Below are positions 34,961 to 43,533 of a DNA stretch of 64,000 bases, piece after piece. Below the pieces are notes generated by a model, which was given only the letters and a program-made list of their open reading frames with translations, ran no database searches and was not told the origin of the DNA. The first letter of the stretch is position 1. Each line of letters starts with the position of its first letter. This stretch comes from Corynebacterium endometrii (GTDB lineage: Bacteria; Actinomycetota; Actinomycetes; Mycobacteriales; Mycobacteriaceae). Location of the stretch: the NCBI RefSeq assembly GCF_004795735.1, contig NZ_CP039247.1:806001-870000 (forward strand), in the 5' to 3' direction. The translations under genes and the position numbers were made by a program.

Positions 34961-36228
34961 GGCCGCTCAATAATCACTGGATTCGTTGTCACCGCAGTGC
35001 CGTCAGGGAAATACACCCTGGCGGCATTGCTGCGTAAAGAGCGGTTGTGGGCGTACGCCCGCAGGGCCCGCTCCCGTGGCACCCCCTCGGGCAGGGGAGT
35101 GGACAGCACTGCCTGCACCGCCTCCGGTGTGGGCGCCGGGAGGTCCAGCTCGCGGGCCTCTATCAGCATCACTCCCGTTGTGAGCTCGTTAAGGCGAACC
35201 GTCACCAGAGTCCATACCCCCAGGATCGGCATCGCCATCATGCCCAAGGACTGCTCCCGGGACCACGCCGCCGGCATAGTAGGGCGCACCAAATCGATGA
35301 GCCCATTGTCCGCACCGCACCGCGCAAGGCCCAGCGAGGCTTGGGCAATCGCCTTGCCCCGCAGGTGGGAGTCGGCCCAGGCCCAGGTCCACGTGCCGCC
35401 GGTGACCGTGGCGATCATATGCGCGCGGGCCTCGAACGCCCCCGCGTCAGAGGCGACCCGAGCCTTGCCCGCGTCCAAATCCACGGAGACAGCCGCGCCG
35501 GGGTAGCGGCTCTCAAAGAGCATGCGGTGTTCCACCGCGGTATAGCCGGCGTCCGCTAGCACGTCCCCCGCGGCCAGTCCGCCGGAGACTTCCGTCACGC
35601 GCGGTGCCCCGCGATGGGAGCCGGCCGCCAGGGTAACCACCGTGGATCCGGCCAATTCGATGTCCACCGCCGCGGCCCTAGTCCTCCGTGCGATTCCCAG
35701 GCCACCCGCCGTGGCGTATGCAAGCACCGCCCGTTCTTCGTCGATATGTCCGGCAAACCTTCGCACGCCGTCGGCAATCGCCCGCCGCGGGTCAAGCGGG
35801 CCATGGGGCGCGGCCAAGGCCACCACGGCGCGGGCAGAGTTGTCCATCGGGAGCACCAAGACGGGCTTGCCGCCGGTGACCGTCCGCGCGGCCAGGCGCA
35901 GCCGGTCCACGGGGGCGCCAGAGTCGTGCAACTCGGTTACTTCTAGGCCCTCGACCAGCCGCGTGGTCCACTGCCACCGCCCATCCCGGATCAGCGCGAT
36001 ACGTTGAACCTGGGCGGGGAATTCGCCAGCCTCGCTGACTATCCGGGCTTGCGCCATCACATCGGGCTCGCCGCTGCGGATGCGGGAGGCCAATTCCACC
36101 GAGCCCACGTGGAGATCGACGTTATGGATCTGGCCGTAGCGCTGCGCGAGGGCGTGGTCCACGCCGGCGGCGATGAAGGCGCCGTCAGTGATTATCTCGT
36201 CCAGTGAGCGGGGTGCGGGAAGGTGCAT
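34957..36228 (-). CDS. Protein with two tandem DUF6882-like domains
   Basis: 423 residues, no signal peptide or membrane segment. It is an internal duplication. The N-terminal half has ARIVSEAGEFPAQVQRIALI followed by DGRWQWTTRLVEG. The C-terminal half has ARVASDAGAFEARAHMIATV followed by GGTWTWAWADSHLRG. The second copy resembles DUF6882, a family of unknown function common in actinobacteria. I cannot propose an activity. A TAGAAT box lies 8 nt before the ATG at 36228, so it is probably transcribed separately from the upstream glycosyltransferase gene, whose stop is 18 nt away. The last four bases overlap the end of the convergent symporter gene. Confidence 0.7.
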   Translation of the reverse strand: MHLPAPRSLDEIITDGAFIAAGVDHALAQRYGQIHNVDLHVGSVELASRIRSGEPDVMAQARIVSEAGEFPAQVQRIALIRDGRWQWTTRLVEGLEVTELHDSGAPVDRLRLAARTVTGGKPVLVLPMDNSARAVVALAAPHGPLDPRRAIADGVRRFAGHIDEERAVLAYATAGGLGIARRTRAAAVDIELAGSTVVTLAAGSHRGAPRVTEVSGGLAAGDVLADAGYTAVEHRMLFESRYPGAAVSVDLDAGKARVASDAGAFEARAHMIATVTGGTWTWAWADSHLRGKAIAQASLGLARCGADNGLIDLVRPTMPAAWSREQSLGMMAMPILGVWTLVTVRLNELTTGVMLIEARELDLPAPTPEAVQAVLSTPLPEGVPRERALRAYAHNRSLRSNAARVYFPDGTAVTTNPVIIERP

Positions 36229-36246
36229 GGCTACACATTCTAAACG

Positions 36247-37389
36247 TCAGCGGGCGGCCGCTTGGGAGTACGCGTCAATCAGTACGCGGGTGGATTCCTT
36301 CCATGAGTATTTCTCAGCCTCCGCCCGGGCCCGCCTGCCCATCTCCACGCGGGCGTCCCCGTCGCTGAGAATCTCGTACAGCGCTTGCGCCCAGCGCGTG
36401 GCCACCACATCCGCCTCCCCATCGCAGTCCACGAGGCGCCCGGTCACCCCATCCTCAATGACGAACGGAATACCGCCGGCGCGGGCGCCCACAACCGGCG
36501 TACCGGAGGCGAAGGATTCCAAGGCGACGAGCCCTAAAGTCTCCGTCAGCGATGGGAAGGCGAATACGTCACCGCTGGCAAAGGCCGCGGCCAAATCGTC
36601 GCCGGACATGAAACCGGTAAACGTGGCCCACTCCGGCGAGCATTGGGATTTTAGCTGCTTGAGGAAGGGGCCGCCGCCCACTACCGCCAGGCGGGCGCCG
36701 GGCAGGTGCCCGCGCAGTTTTTCCATGACGGCCGGCAAAATATGCAGGTTCTTTTCCTTGGAGACTCGGCCCACGTACGTTACAAGGGGAGCGGCAGGGT
36801 GGCCGCTAGTCATGGTGGATCGCATCTCATCCGACGCCTTCCCCGGGGCAAATCCCACCGTATCCACCGCCTTGGGCCACAGCTGCACATTGCGCATGCC
36901 CATGGCGCGCGCCTTGTCCACCATGGGGCCGGAGGTGCACAGGTTAACCTCTGCCTGGTTGTGCAGGTAGCGGATTGCTCTTTCCGTTAGCGGGCGGACA
37001 AACCCGATGCCCAAATCGTCGACGTATTCCGGCACGTTCGTGTGGAAACTGGCGACGATGGGAAGCCCCAACCGGCGCGCGGCCAGCACGCCCAGCGCCG
37101 CGGTCCAGATGGGATTGACCGCATGGACCACGTCAGGTTTAAAGGCCTTGAGCCTCCTAAACAGCGAAGGCCATGGACCGGAGAACTTGATCTCCGGATA
37201 GACGGGCCACAGGCTCAAGGCCGGCAGGTAGACCACCTCGAAGCCCGCATAGGTTTCGGGCCCATTGCCGGGGGCGAAGATGAGCACCTCATGGCCTGCG
37301 TCCCGGAGCTGTTCCAGGCTCCGCGTGACGCGGGTGACCACGCCGTCGATTTTGGGGAGGAAGACCTCTGTAAAGATCGCGATTCGCAC
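36247..37389 (-). CDS. sqdX: SqdX-like glycosyltransferase (putative UDP-sulfoquinovose:diacylglycerol transferase)
   Basis: 380 residues, a GT4 enzyme with two Rossmann domains. The N-terminus (V)RIAIFTEVFLPKIDGVVTR, the segment HNQAEVNLCTSGPMV, LWPKAVDTVGFAPG, VTYVGRVSKEKNLHILP and the EX7E motif in LTETLGLVALE match cyanobacterial SqdX and plant SQD2 in order and spacing. Those enzymes attach sulfoquinovose to diacylglycerol at the membrane. Corynebacterial mannosyltransferases (MgtA, PimB') share the fold, so the fit alone is not decisive. The gene directly follows sqdB: the sqdB stop and this GTG are 1 nt apart. The start is set at the GTG at 37389, because the longer frame lies wholly inside sqdB. 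Confidence 0.75.
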   Translation of the reverse strand: MRIAIFTEVFLPKIDGVVTRVTRSLEQLRDAGHEVLIFAPGNGPETYAGFEVVYLPALSLWPVYPEIKFSGPWPSLFRRLKAFKPDVVHAVNPIWTAALGVLAARRLGLPIVASFHTNVPEYVDDLGIGFVRPLTERAIRYLHNQAEVNLCTSGPMVDKARAMGMRNVQLWPKAVDTVGFAPGKASDEMRSTMTSGHPAAPLVTYVGRVSKEKNLHILPAVMEKLRGHLPGARLAVVGGGPFLKQLKSQCSPEWATFTGFMSGDDLAAAFASGDVFAFPSLTETLGLVALESFASGTPVVGARAGGIPFVIEDGVTGRLVDCDGEADVVATRWAQALYEILSDGDARVEMGRRARAEAEKYSWKESTRVLIDAYSQAAAR

Positions 37390-37390
37390 G

Positions 37391-38593
37391 CTACGCCTGC
37401 TGGTCCAGCTCCGCGGGAACGCCGGCGGCCTGCTTAGAGGTCCATAGGGACTGGGCCGGAATCTTGGAGCGGTCGCAGCGGTCCGCATACTTGCGGGCCA
37501 CCTCTTCTACTTCCTGGAGGAGCCCCTCGCTCAGGGTGGTTGGTTCAAGGCCCAAGTCTAGGAAGGTCTCATTTTTTACGTGGAGCTCGTTTTCCGCCGA
37601 TTCCTTGCGCGGATTGGGCACGTACGCCACCCGCGCGCCGGAAATCTTGGCCACGAGTTCCGCCAAGTCGCGCACGCGGTGCGTTTCCGTCATCTGGTTG
37701 AAAATCTTGACCCGTTCCCCGCGCGCCGGCGGGTTGTTCAGCGCGATCTCGATGCAGCGCACCATGTCCGTGATGTGAATGAACGCGCGAGTCTGCCCGC
37801 CGGTGCCGTGCACGGTGAGCGGATAGCCCACGCCCGCCTGCATGAGGAAGCGGTTGAGCACCGTTCCGTAATCTCCGTCGTAATCGAAGCGGTTGATTAG
37901 GCGCTCGTCCTTGAGCGTTTGCTCCGTGTGCGTTCCCCAGATAATGCCCTGGTGAAGGTCGGTGACGCGGAGTTCATCATTCTTGGCGTAAAAGGCAAAC
38001 AGGTGCTGGTCCAGGACCTTCGTCATGTGGTAGACGGAGCCCGGATTGGAAGGGTAGAGGATTGATTGTTCAACCTTGCCGCCCGGCACTGCCACTTCCA
38101 CGTCCAGGTAGCCCTCGGGGATTTCCATGCCCGCGGTGCCGTAGCCGTACACGCCCATGGTGCCTAGGTGGACAACGTGTATATCCCGGCCGGTCTCGAC
38201 GATCGCGGCCAGCAGGTTATGGGTGGCGTTGATGTTGTTGTCCACCGTGTAACGCTTGTGGGCCGCATCCTTCATGGAGTACGGCGCCGCGCGCTGTTCG
38301 GCGAAGTGGATAACGGCGTCGGGGCGCTCAGCCTCGAGCAGCTCAACCAGGCCCGCGTAATCGTGGGCGATATCCAGCTTGCTAAATCCGATGCGCTTGC
38401 CGCTGACTTCCTCCCAGGCGTTGATGCGCTCTTCGATGCTGGAGATGGGGGTCAAAGACTCGGCGCCCAATTCCTTGTCGATGGCGCGGCGGGAAAGATT
38501 GTCGGCGATGACTACTTCATGGCCTGCATCGGACAAGTGCAGGGATGCTGGCCAGCCACAGAAACCGTCGCCGCCGAAAATGACAATCTTCAC
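37391..38593 (-). CDS. sqdB: UDP-sulfoquinovose synthase (SqdB/SQD1 family)
   Basis: 400 residues, an extended SDR. It follows plant SQD1 nearly end to end: the NAD loop FGGDGFCGWPASLHLS, DNLSRRAIDKELGAESLTPI, FAEQRAAPYSM, LGTMGVYG with catalytic Thr145, YHMTK with Tyr188, His189 and Lys192, a TDLHQGIIWGTHTEQT stretch, RFDYDGDYGTVLNRF and HGTGGQTRAFIHITD. The enzyme makes UDP-sulfoquinovose from UDP-glucose and sulfite. One change is Val in place of Glu in the TMGEYG motif. The GTG start follows a weak GGAG. Together with sqdX it would be enough for sulfoquinovosyl diacylglycerol synthesis. A general sugar-nucleotide epimerase is a much poorer fit. Confidence 0.87.
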   Translation of the reverse strand: MKIVIFGGDGFCGWPASLHLSDAGHEVVIADNLSRRAIDKELGAESLTPISSIEERINAWEEVSGKRIGFSKLDIAHDYAGLVELLEAERPDAVIHFAEQRAAPYSMKDAAHKRYTVDNNINATHNLLAAIVETGRDIHVVHLGTMGVYGYGTAGMEIPEGYLDVEVAVPGGKVEQSILYPSNPGSVYHMTKVLDQHLFAFYAKNDELRVTDLHQGIIWGTHTEQTLKDERLINRFDYDGDYGTVLNRFLMQAGVGYPLTVHGTGGQTRAFIHITDMVRCIEIALNNPPARGERVKIFNQMTETHRVRDLAELVAKISGARVAYVPNPRKESAENELHVKNETFLDLGLEPTTLSEGLLQEVEEVARKYADRCDRSKIPAQSLWTSKQAAGVPAELDQQA

Positions 38594-38636
38594 TTTGAAA
38601 AATCACTCCAGTAAATAGTTGATGACGCCACGATAA

Positions 38637-38677
38637 AGCGCGGCCCCCGTACCGCCCGTGCAGTAGGTGGCCGCGCT
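38637..38677 (-). terminator. Probable terminator between tetR and sqdB
   Basis: A perfect 9-bp stem AGCGCGGCC/GGCCGCGCT (38637-38645 and 38669-38677) with a 23-nt loop. On the minus strand it is followed by TTTAT. Confidence 0.55.
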
Positions 38678-38704
38678 CTGTCAAGGTAATTCTACCCAAG
38701 CACG

Positions 38705-39292
38705 TTATTTAAGTGAGGTTAAAGCATCGAATGCCGCCATCACAATCGCCCTTTTTTCCTCGGCGCCGGTAATCCCGCGATCCGAAATCTCTTGCAGCGC
38801 CACAACCCCGGCGGTTCCGCAGACGTTGAGCATGACGTTGATCTCGAATCCGCTGAGTTCCGGATGGCGCTCAAGGAAGGCCTGCCTCATTGGTTCGCAA
38901 CGCTCGGTGAAGCCGCATGCGTCATCGAAGGAAACCTCCATGTTTGCCAGCGCCTCGCGGACTTTGAACAGGGAGGTCACGCAGCGCAATTCCTCGCCGT
39001 CTCCAGCGAACATGGACGCGGTGATATCCCCCATGATCGCCGCCATGGACGCGTCCTCGGGGTAGGTGGGAACCTGGCGGGCTACCTCGGTGATGACGTC
39101 GGACGCGAAATGCAACAATGCCTCCGTCACGGACGCGAAGTAGTTGTGGAAGGTGCGGGGTGATACGCCCGCAGCCTTGGCGACGCGGGCCACGGTCAGG
39201 GCCTCCGCGCCCTCATCCACCACGATGCGGGCCGCCGCGTCAGACATGGCCTGGCGGGTTGCCTGCTTCTTTGCCTCGCGCAGACTAGACAC
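38705..39292 (-). CDS. TetR-family transcriptional regulator
   Basis: 195 residues. The N-terminal helix-turn-helix reads ALTVARVAKAAGVSPRTFHNYFAS at about residues 32-55 and is clear; the ligand-binding C-terminal domain is unassigned. The gene overlaps the end of the mmpL-like gene by 8 nt, so it is translated from the same mRNA and probably regulates that transporter. A possible operator (TTGAAC-N9-GGTCAA, 41671-41691) lies in front of the transporter gene. Confidence 0.88.
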   Translation of the reverse strand: MSSLREAKKQATRQAMSDAAARIVVDEGAEALTVARVAKAAGVSPRTFHNYFASVTEALLHFASDVITEVARQVPTYPEDASMAAIMGDITASMFAGDGEELRCVTSLFKVREALANMEVSFDDACGFTERCEPMRQAFLERHPELSGFEINVMLNVCGTAGVVALQEISDRGITGAEEKRAIVMAAFDALTSLK

Positions 39293-41654
39293 CGAGCTTC
39301 TCCTGTTGGGCCTTCTCCAGCTCCGCGCGGTGCTCGCTCAATGCCTCGCCCTCGATGTCCATGTTGGGCAGGATCTTGTCCAGCCAGCGCGGAATCCACC
39401 AGGCCTTATCGCCCAGGAGGAACATGGTGGCGGGGATAATCATCATGCGGACGATGAACGCGTCGAAGGCAACGCCCACGGCGAGGGCAAAGCCCATGGT
39501 CTTGATGAAAGGCTCATCGATGAGGATGAACGCGGCGAAGACGGAAATCATGATCAGCGCCGCGGCGGTGACCACGCGGGCGCCGTGCTTGAAGCCGTTT
39601 GAGGTTGCGTTGCCCGCGGTCTTGCCGTGGATGAAGCCCTCGCGCATGCGGGTAACCAGGAAGACCTGGTAATCCATTGCCAGGCCGAAGGTCAGGCCGA
39701 TGAGCATAATCGGTAGGAAGGACAGCAGCGGCTGCGGGTCGTCAATGATGCCGGCAAAACCCTCCTGCCAGATGGCGACGGTGATACCGAACGCTGCGGC
39801 CATGGACAACGCGAAGCCCAGCGCGGCGATGAGCGGCACCCAGATGGAGCGGAAGACGAGCAGCAGCACGATAAATGCCAGCACCAAGACGATGGCGATG
39901 TACGGCAGCAGCACGTCCGTGAGGCGCTCGGAAATATCGTCGAAGATTGGGGTCACGCCGGTAATGCCGAAGGTGGCTCCGGTGTCCTCCTGGAACTGGC
40001 CCTGGTATTCACGCAGCGCGTTGAGGGTATCCGTGGTGGCCGCGTCCGTGGCGCCGGTGGTTGGGGTGATAAGCACCTGCGCGGCGTCCATGTTCTCCGT
40101 GGTGGCCACGATCTGGGCGTTGACCACGCCGTTAGTGGAGTTGAACTTGTCCAGGATGGCGCCGTACGCCAGCGGGCGCTCCTGGGCCTCAATATCGGCG
40201 GTGTCCACAAAGGCCACCATCGGAGCGTTGCGGCCGGGGCCAAACGCGTCCGACGTCATCTCATACGCATCCCTCTGCGGCGAACCCAACTTTGCGGTGC
40301 CGTCAGTCGGCATTGCCAGGGAGAGATTTGCGGCCGGGACGGCCAGAATGCCAAGGACTGCCACGCCGGCGACCAGGTTGAGCACCGGGCGCTGGCGGAT
40401 CTGGCGGACCCATTTAAGGCCCATGGTTGGTTTTTCATCCTCAGGGTCCGGAACCTTGGGGCCGGGCACCTTGCCCGCGAAAATCTTCGTGCCGAGCAGC
40501 CCGAGCAGGCCGGGGATGGCGGTAAGCGCCACGAGGACCGCCACGGCCACGGTGGCCGCTGCAGCGATGGCCATGGTGGACAGGAATGGGATGCCAATGA
40601 TGGTCAGCGCGGCGAGCGCGATAACCACGGTGATACCCGCGAAGACCACGGAGGAACCGGCGGTGCCCAGCGCCATGCCCATGGCGTGCGCGCGGGTGCC
40701 CTTGTCCATCTTCTTGAGCTCCGCGGCGAGTTCCTTCGGGCTCAAGTCGTTGAGCCCAGAGGACGTGATGAGTTCGTTGCGGAAGCGCGCCACGATAAAC
40801 AGCGCGTAGTCAATGCCCACGGCCAGGCCAATCATGGACGCCAGCATCGGGGTCATCTCGGAGACCGAATCCGTAAACACGGTGGAAATCTGGACGCCCA
40901 GGATGCCCACGCCCACGCCGATGACGGCGGATATCAGCGGCATGCCCGCCGCCACGAAGGAGCCGAAGGTCACCAGCAGCACGATGGCGGCCACGATGAG
41001 GCCGATGACCTCCGCGGTCATGTCCATGCCCTCGCTCATCGAGTTGAAGGCGTTGCCCTGGTACTTGACGGTCAGATCACCCCGGTTATACTCGTCGAGG
41101 ATCTGCGTGACGGCGTCGCGGTCGGCGGGGTCGATGGCCATGACCTCTTCCGCGTCGAAGCTCACGGAGAGGGTGCCGGTGGTCTGATCAGGACTCAAGG
41201 GGGACAGGGCCGCCAGGTTGGAATCGATCTGCTCCTGCGGCATTCCCTCCGCCGCCATTTGCTGGCCCATCTGCTGGGCCATACCGCCGGCGGCGAGCAC
41301 GGGGTTCACCAGCTGCTCGGTGCCGGTCAGCGCGCCGGTGGCCTTGAGCTCTTCAATCATGGCGTCCATCTCGCCCATGACCGCCTGATCCGTAAGCGTT
41401 GCTCCCTCGGGCGCCTGAATGACAATGGTGCCGGACGGTTCGCTCATCGCGTCCGAGCCGGTGCCGAAGCGCTCACTCATCTTCTCCTGAGTGACGGTGG
41501 AGTCCATGTCTGGCATGGCGAAGTTAGGGTTAGGGGATTTGGCGAATGCGGCCGTGAGCCCGCCCAAAGCGATGAGCAGGACGAGCCAGAATGCGAGGAA
41601 CGGCCATACCTTCCGGTATGACCAGCTTCCCAGACGGTAGAGGAATCTAGACAT
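39285..41654 (-). CDS. MmpL-family RND transporter
   Basis: 789 residues with two MMPL repeats and about twelve membrane helices. Each half has a large extracytoplasmic loop after the first helix. The functional Asp-Tyr pairs expected in TM4 and TM10 are seen in GLAVGIDYALFIVARFRNEL and GLTFGLAMDYQVFLVTRMRE. The family exports lipids or drugs with the proton motive force; mycolic-acid bacteria use it for cell-envelope lipids such as trehalose monomycolate. It is shorter than the essential mycolate exporter and has no large C-terminal domain, so it is probably an accessory exporter. Its co-transcribed TetR gene suggests substrate-induced expression. Confidence 0.9.
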   Translation of the reverse strand: MSRFLYRLGSWSYRKVWPFLAFWLVLLIALGGLTAAFAKSPNPNFAMPDMDSTVTQEKMSERFGTGSDAMSEPSGTIVIQAPEGATLTDQAVMGEMDAMIEELKATGALTGTEQLVNPVLAAGGMAQQMGQQMAAEGMPQEQIDSNLAALSPLSPDQTTGTLSVSFDAEEVMAIDPADRDAVTQILDEYNRGDLTVKYQGNAFNSMSEGMDMTAEVIGLIVAAIVLLVTFGSFVAAGMPLISAVIGVGVGILGVQISTVFTDSVSEMTPMLASMIGLAVGIDYALFIVARFRNELITSSGLNDLSPKELAAELKKMDKGTRAHAMGMALGTAGSSVVFAGITVVIALAALTIIGIPFLSTMAIAAAATVAVAVLVALTAIPGLLGLLGTKIFAGKVPGPKVPDPEDEKPTMGLKWVRQIRQRPVLNLVAGVAVLGILAVPAANLSLAMPTDGTAKLGSPQRDAYEMTSDAFGPGRNAPMVAFVDTADIEAQERPLAYGAILDKFNSTNGVVNAQIVATTENMDAAQVLITPTTGATDAATTDTLNALREYQGQFQEDTGATFGITGVTPIFDDISERLTDVLLPYIAIVLVLAFIVLLLVFRSIWVPLIAALGFALSMAAAFGITVAIWQEGFAGIIDDPQPLLSFLPIMLIGLTFGLAMDYQVFLVTRMREGFIHGKTAGNATSNGFKHGARVVTAAALIMISVFAAFILIDEPFIKTMGFALAVGVAFDAFIVRMMIIPATMFLLGDKAWWIPRWLDKILPNMDIEGEALSEHRAELEKAQQEKLGV

Positions 41655-41772
41655 GGAGTTACAACAGCCCTTGAACTAGGTGAACGGTCAAATTTTTAAA
41701 AGCTTGCACAGTCTATGAAAGTTTGCGCAGTTGCTGCAAATATGGTGACGGCGGCCACCTTCCGGGCGCGTG

Positions 41773-41785
41773 TAAACTGTCCGGC
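41773..41785 (+). promoter_or_regulatory. Leaderless promoter of the six-TM protein gene
   Basis: TAAACT at 41773-41778 lies 7 nt before the ATG at 41786. Confidence 0.55.
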
Positions 41786-42454
41786 ATGCTGTCTTCGCTC
41801 ATGTACGCCGTAAGCTTCGCGCTGGCCGATTCCGTCAACGCCTTGCTCATCGGCGTTACCGTCGCTATCGGCATCATGTTGCCGCGCGGGCAGTACAAAG
41901 TGATTGCGCCGCTGCTCATCCTCGGCGACTGGACCGGCGTGTTCTTACTTTCCATCCTGACCATGCTGGTCTTCGATGGGATCAAGGACTACGTCGACGC
42001 GGTCCTAGAATCCCCGGTGCTCGGCTGGATACTGATTCTCATCGGCCTGGCCGCCGCGGTCATGGCGTGGCGCCAGCGTCCCGGCGAATCGAATGCGCTG
42101 GTGCAGAAGATGCTGGGGCCGCTGCGCACGCCTTCTCCGCTGACCTTCTTGACCGGGCTGGTCCTCGGACTGGCGCAGTCCATTACCTCCGGGCCGTTCT
42201 TCATCGGCCTGCTGCATTTGTCCGCCGGCGATTTTTCCGCCTGGGTCCGCTACGGCGGCCTGGCCATCTACGCCTCGCTCGCCCTGTCGCTGCCGACGCT
42301 GGTGGCCGTGTTCGTGGGCATCGTCCGCAGGCGGCCGGAATCCGCCGCGGGCCGCCTTTTTGCCAAGGCGCGCGAGAATAAAGACGCGGTGACCAAGACG
42401 GGCAGCTACGTCGTGGCGGCGTTTTTGGTGTTTATGGGGCTTGTCTCGCTGTAG
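41786..42454 (+). CDS. Six-TM membrane protein of the LysE/GAP-like type
   Basis: 222 residues with six predicted helices in a 3+3 layout: about 5-28, 42-66, 78-96, 118-145, 152-178 and 203-220. The repeated helix starts FALADSVNALLIGV and LGLAQSITSGPFFIGL suggest an inverted duplication as in the LysE superfamily. Its shape recalls GAP/Sap proteins, which help to export glycolipids with MmpL partners in mycobacteria, but the sequence match I can recall is weak. Cation or small-molecule efflux is an equally fair guess. It is divergent from the mmpL-like gene. The ATG at 41786 is supported by a -10 box 7 nt upstream. Confidence 0.6.
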   Translation: MLSSLMYAVSFALADSVNALLIGVTVAIGIMLPRGQYKVIAPLLILGDWTGVFLLSILTMLVFDGIKDYVDAVLESPVLGWILILIGLAAAVMAWRQRPGESNALVQKMLGPLRTPSPLTFLTGLVLGLAQSITSGPFFIGLLHLSAGDFSAWVRYGGLAIYASLALSLPTLVAVFVGIVRRRPESAAGRLFAKARENKDAVTKTGSYVVAAFLVFMGLVSL

Positions 42455-42458
42455 GCGA

Positions 42459-43013
42459 CTAATCGAAGTAGACGTCCTCGAGCCTTAACGCGTCGTGGGG
42501 GCGGGCCTGCTGGCCCGCGATGCCCACGTATTTGGCCGCGTGGGGGATAAAGGCGCTCGATTCGTCGAGGCTGAGTTCGCGGCGAACCTTCGCCGGGACG
42601 CCCGCCGCCAGGCAGCGTTCCGGGATTCCCTGGCCCTCGAGGACCACGGCGCCCGCGGCGATGAGCGAACCCGCGCCCACCCGTGAGCCAGACAGGAGCG
42701 CGGATTTCATGCCGATTAGGCTGCCGGCGCCCACGTGCGCACCGTGGACTAGCGCCATGTGGCCCACGGTGACGTCATCTTCGAGGATGGTGGGGTTGGC
42801 GGCGTCGGCGTGGAATACGCAGTTGTCCTGCACGTTGGAGCGCGCCCCGATGCGGATCGCATTGACATCCCCGCGCAGCACAGAACCGTAGAACACCGAG
42901 GACTCGGGGCCGATTTCCACGTCGCCTATGATCACGGCGGTAGGTGCGATGTACGCGCTGGAGTGGATGCGCGGCAAGATGCCATTAAACGGCAGAATCA
43001 AAGGCTGGTTCAT
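42459..43013 (-). CDS. Gamma-carbonic-anhydrase-like hexapeptide protein
   Basis: 184 residues of left-handed beta-helix repeats. The three zinc ligands of the family are in VFHADAANPT, VTVGHMALVHG (two His). It belongs to the PaaY/YrdA group, whose members bind zinc and may hydrate CO2 or hydrolyse thioesters. Catalytic activity is uncertain in this group. It follows a small gene (43017-43415) with 3 nt between them and converges with the six-TM gene 4 bp away. Confidence 0.85.
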   Translation of the reverse strand: MNQPLILPFNGILPRIHSSAYIAPTAVIIGDVEIGPESSVFYGSVLRGDVNAIRIGARSNVQDNCVFHADAANPTILEDDVTVGHMALVHGAHVGAGSLIGMKSALLSGSRVGAGSLIAAGAVVLEGQGIPERCLAAGVPAKVRRELSLDESSAFIPHAAKYVGIAGQQARPHDALRLEDVYFD

Positions 43014-43016
43014 GAT

Positions 43017-43415
43017 TTACTCCACCACTATTGCTAGGCGCTCGCTGACTTCGTAACCGCCGGTTTCGGCGCGCAGGCCGCCCAGGACGGCGCGGCATGC
43101 CTCGGGCGGCAACGGGACCAGCCAACCGCGGTCTTGGTCGATTACTGGCAGATCATCGCGCTTCGAGGGGGCCAGCCACGCGGCCAGTACCGGCGAACCG
43201 TCCGCCCGGGAGCGCGGTGCCTGGTCCCCGCGCAAGACCACCGCTTCGCCCGCCGCGGCGGCCTTGATATCCGGCACCACACGGGCGGGCACGGTGATGA
43301 TGAGCATCGACTCGGCGGTGCTGATATCGAGTTCGGGCACGTCCACCGCGCGGGCCGAATCGGGCGCGGAGGCAAGCCTCGGTCCGCGCTGGAACAGTGC
43401 TTCAAACAAACCCAT
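43017..43415 (-). CDS. Conserved-looking hypothetical protein
   Basis: 132 residues, unrecognised. It is acidic to neutral with no membrane segment. The middle has SMLIITVPARVVPDIKAAAAG, and the C-terminus ERLAIVVE. The gene is immediately upstream of the gamma-carbonic-anhydrase-like gene and is co-transcribed with it. The ATG at 43415 (MGLFEALFQRG) is chosen over a longer frame because TAGACT lies exactly 7 nt before it. No function is offered. Confidence 0.65.
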   Translation of the reverse strand: MGLFEALFQRGPRLASAPDSARAVDVPELDISTAESMLIITVPARVVPDIKAAAAGEAVVLRGDQAPRSRADGSPVLAAWLAPSKRDDLPVIDQDRGWLVPLPPEACRAVLGGLRAETGGYEVSERLAIVVE

Positions 43416-43428
43416 GCCCGGTAGTCTA
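43416..43428 (-). promoter_or_regulatory. Leaderless promoter of the 43017-43415 gene
   Basis: TAGACT (43423-43428 on the minus strand) lies 7 nt before the ATG. Confidence 0.55.
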
Positions 43429-43520
43429 CCGCCTTCCTGCGCCGCCGATCGGGGCACGGGGGCGCCGGACCGCGCCGGCGCTAAAGGAGGGGTCCCGCCG
43501 CGAAAGGCGAGATAGTGTTC

Positions 43521-43533
43521 TACGATTGGTCGA
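43521..43533 (+). promoter_or_regulatory. Leaderless promoter of the patatin-like gene
   Basis: TACGAT at 43521-43526 lies 7 nt before the ATG at 43534. Confidence 0.55.

Noticed and set aside
36247..37389. Calling the GT4 enzyme MgtA or PimB'
   Set aside because: These corynebacterial mannosyltransferases share the fold, but the HNQAEVNLCTS and PKIDGVVTR segments and the direct link to sqdB fit SqdX better. It remains the main alternative.
39700..40809. A 369-codon open frame antisense to the mmpL-like gene
   Set aside because: It lies wholly within a clear MmpL gene. Long antisense frames are expected in high-GC DNA. Its product is low-complexity Ser/Ala/Thr without motifs.
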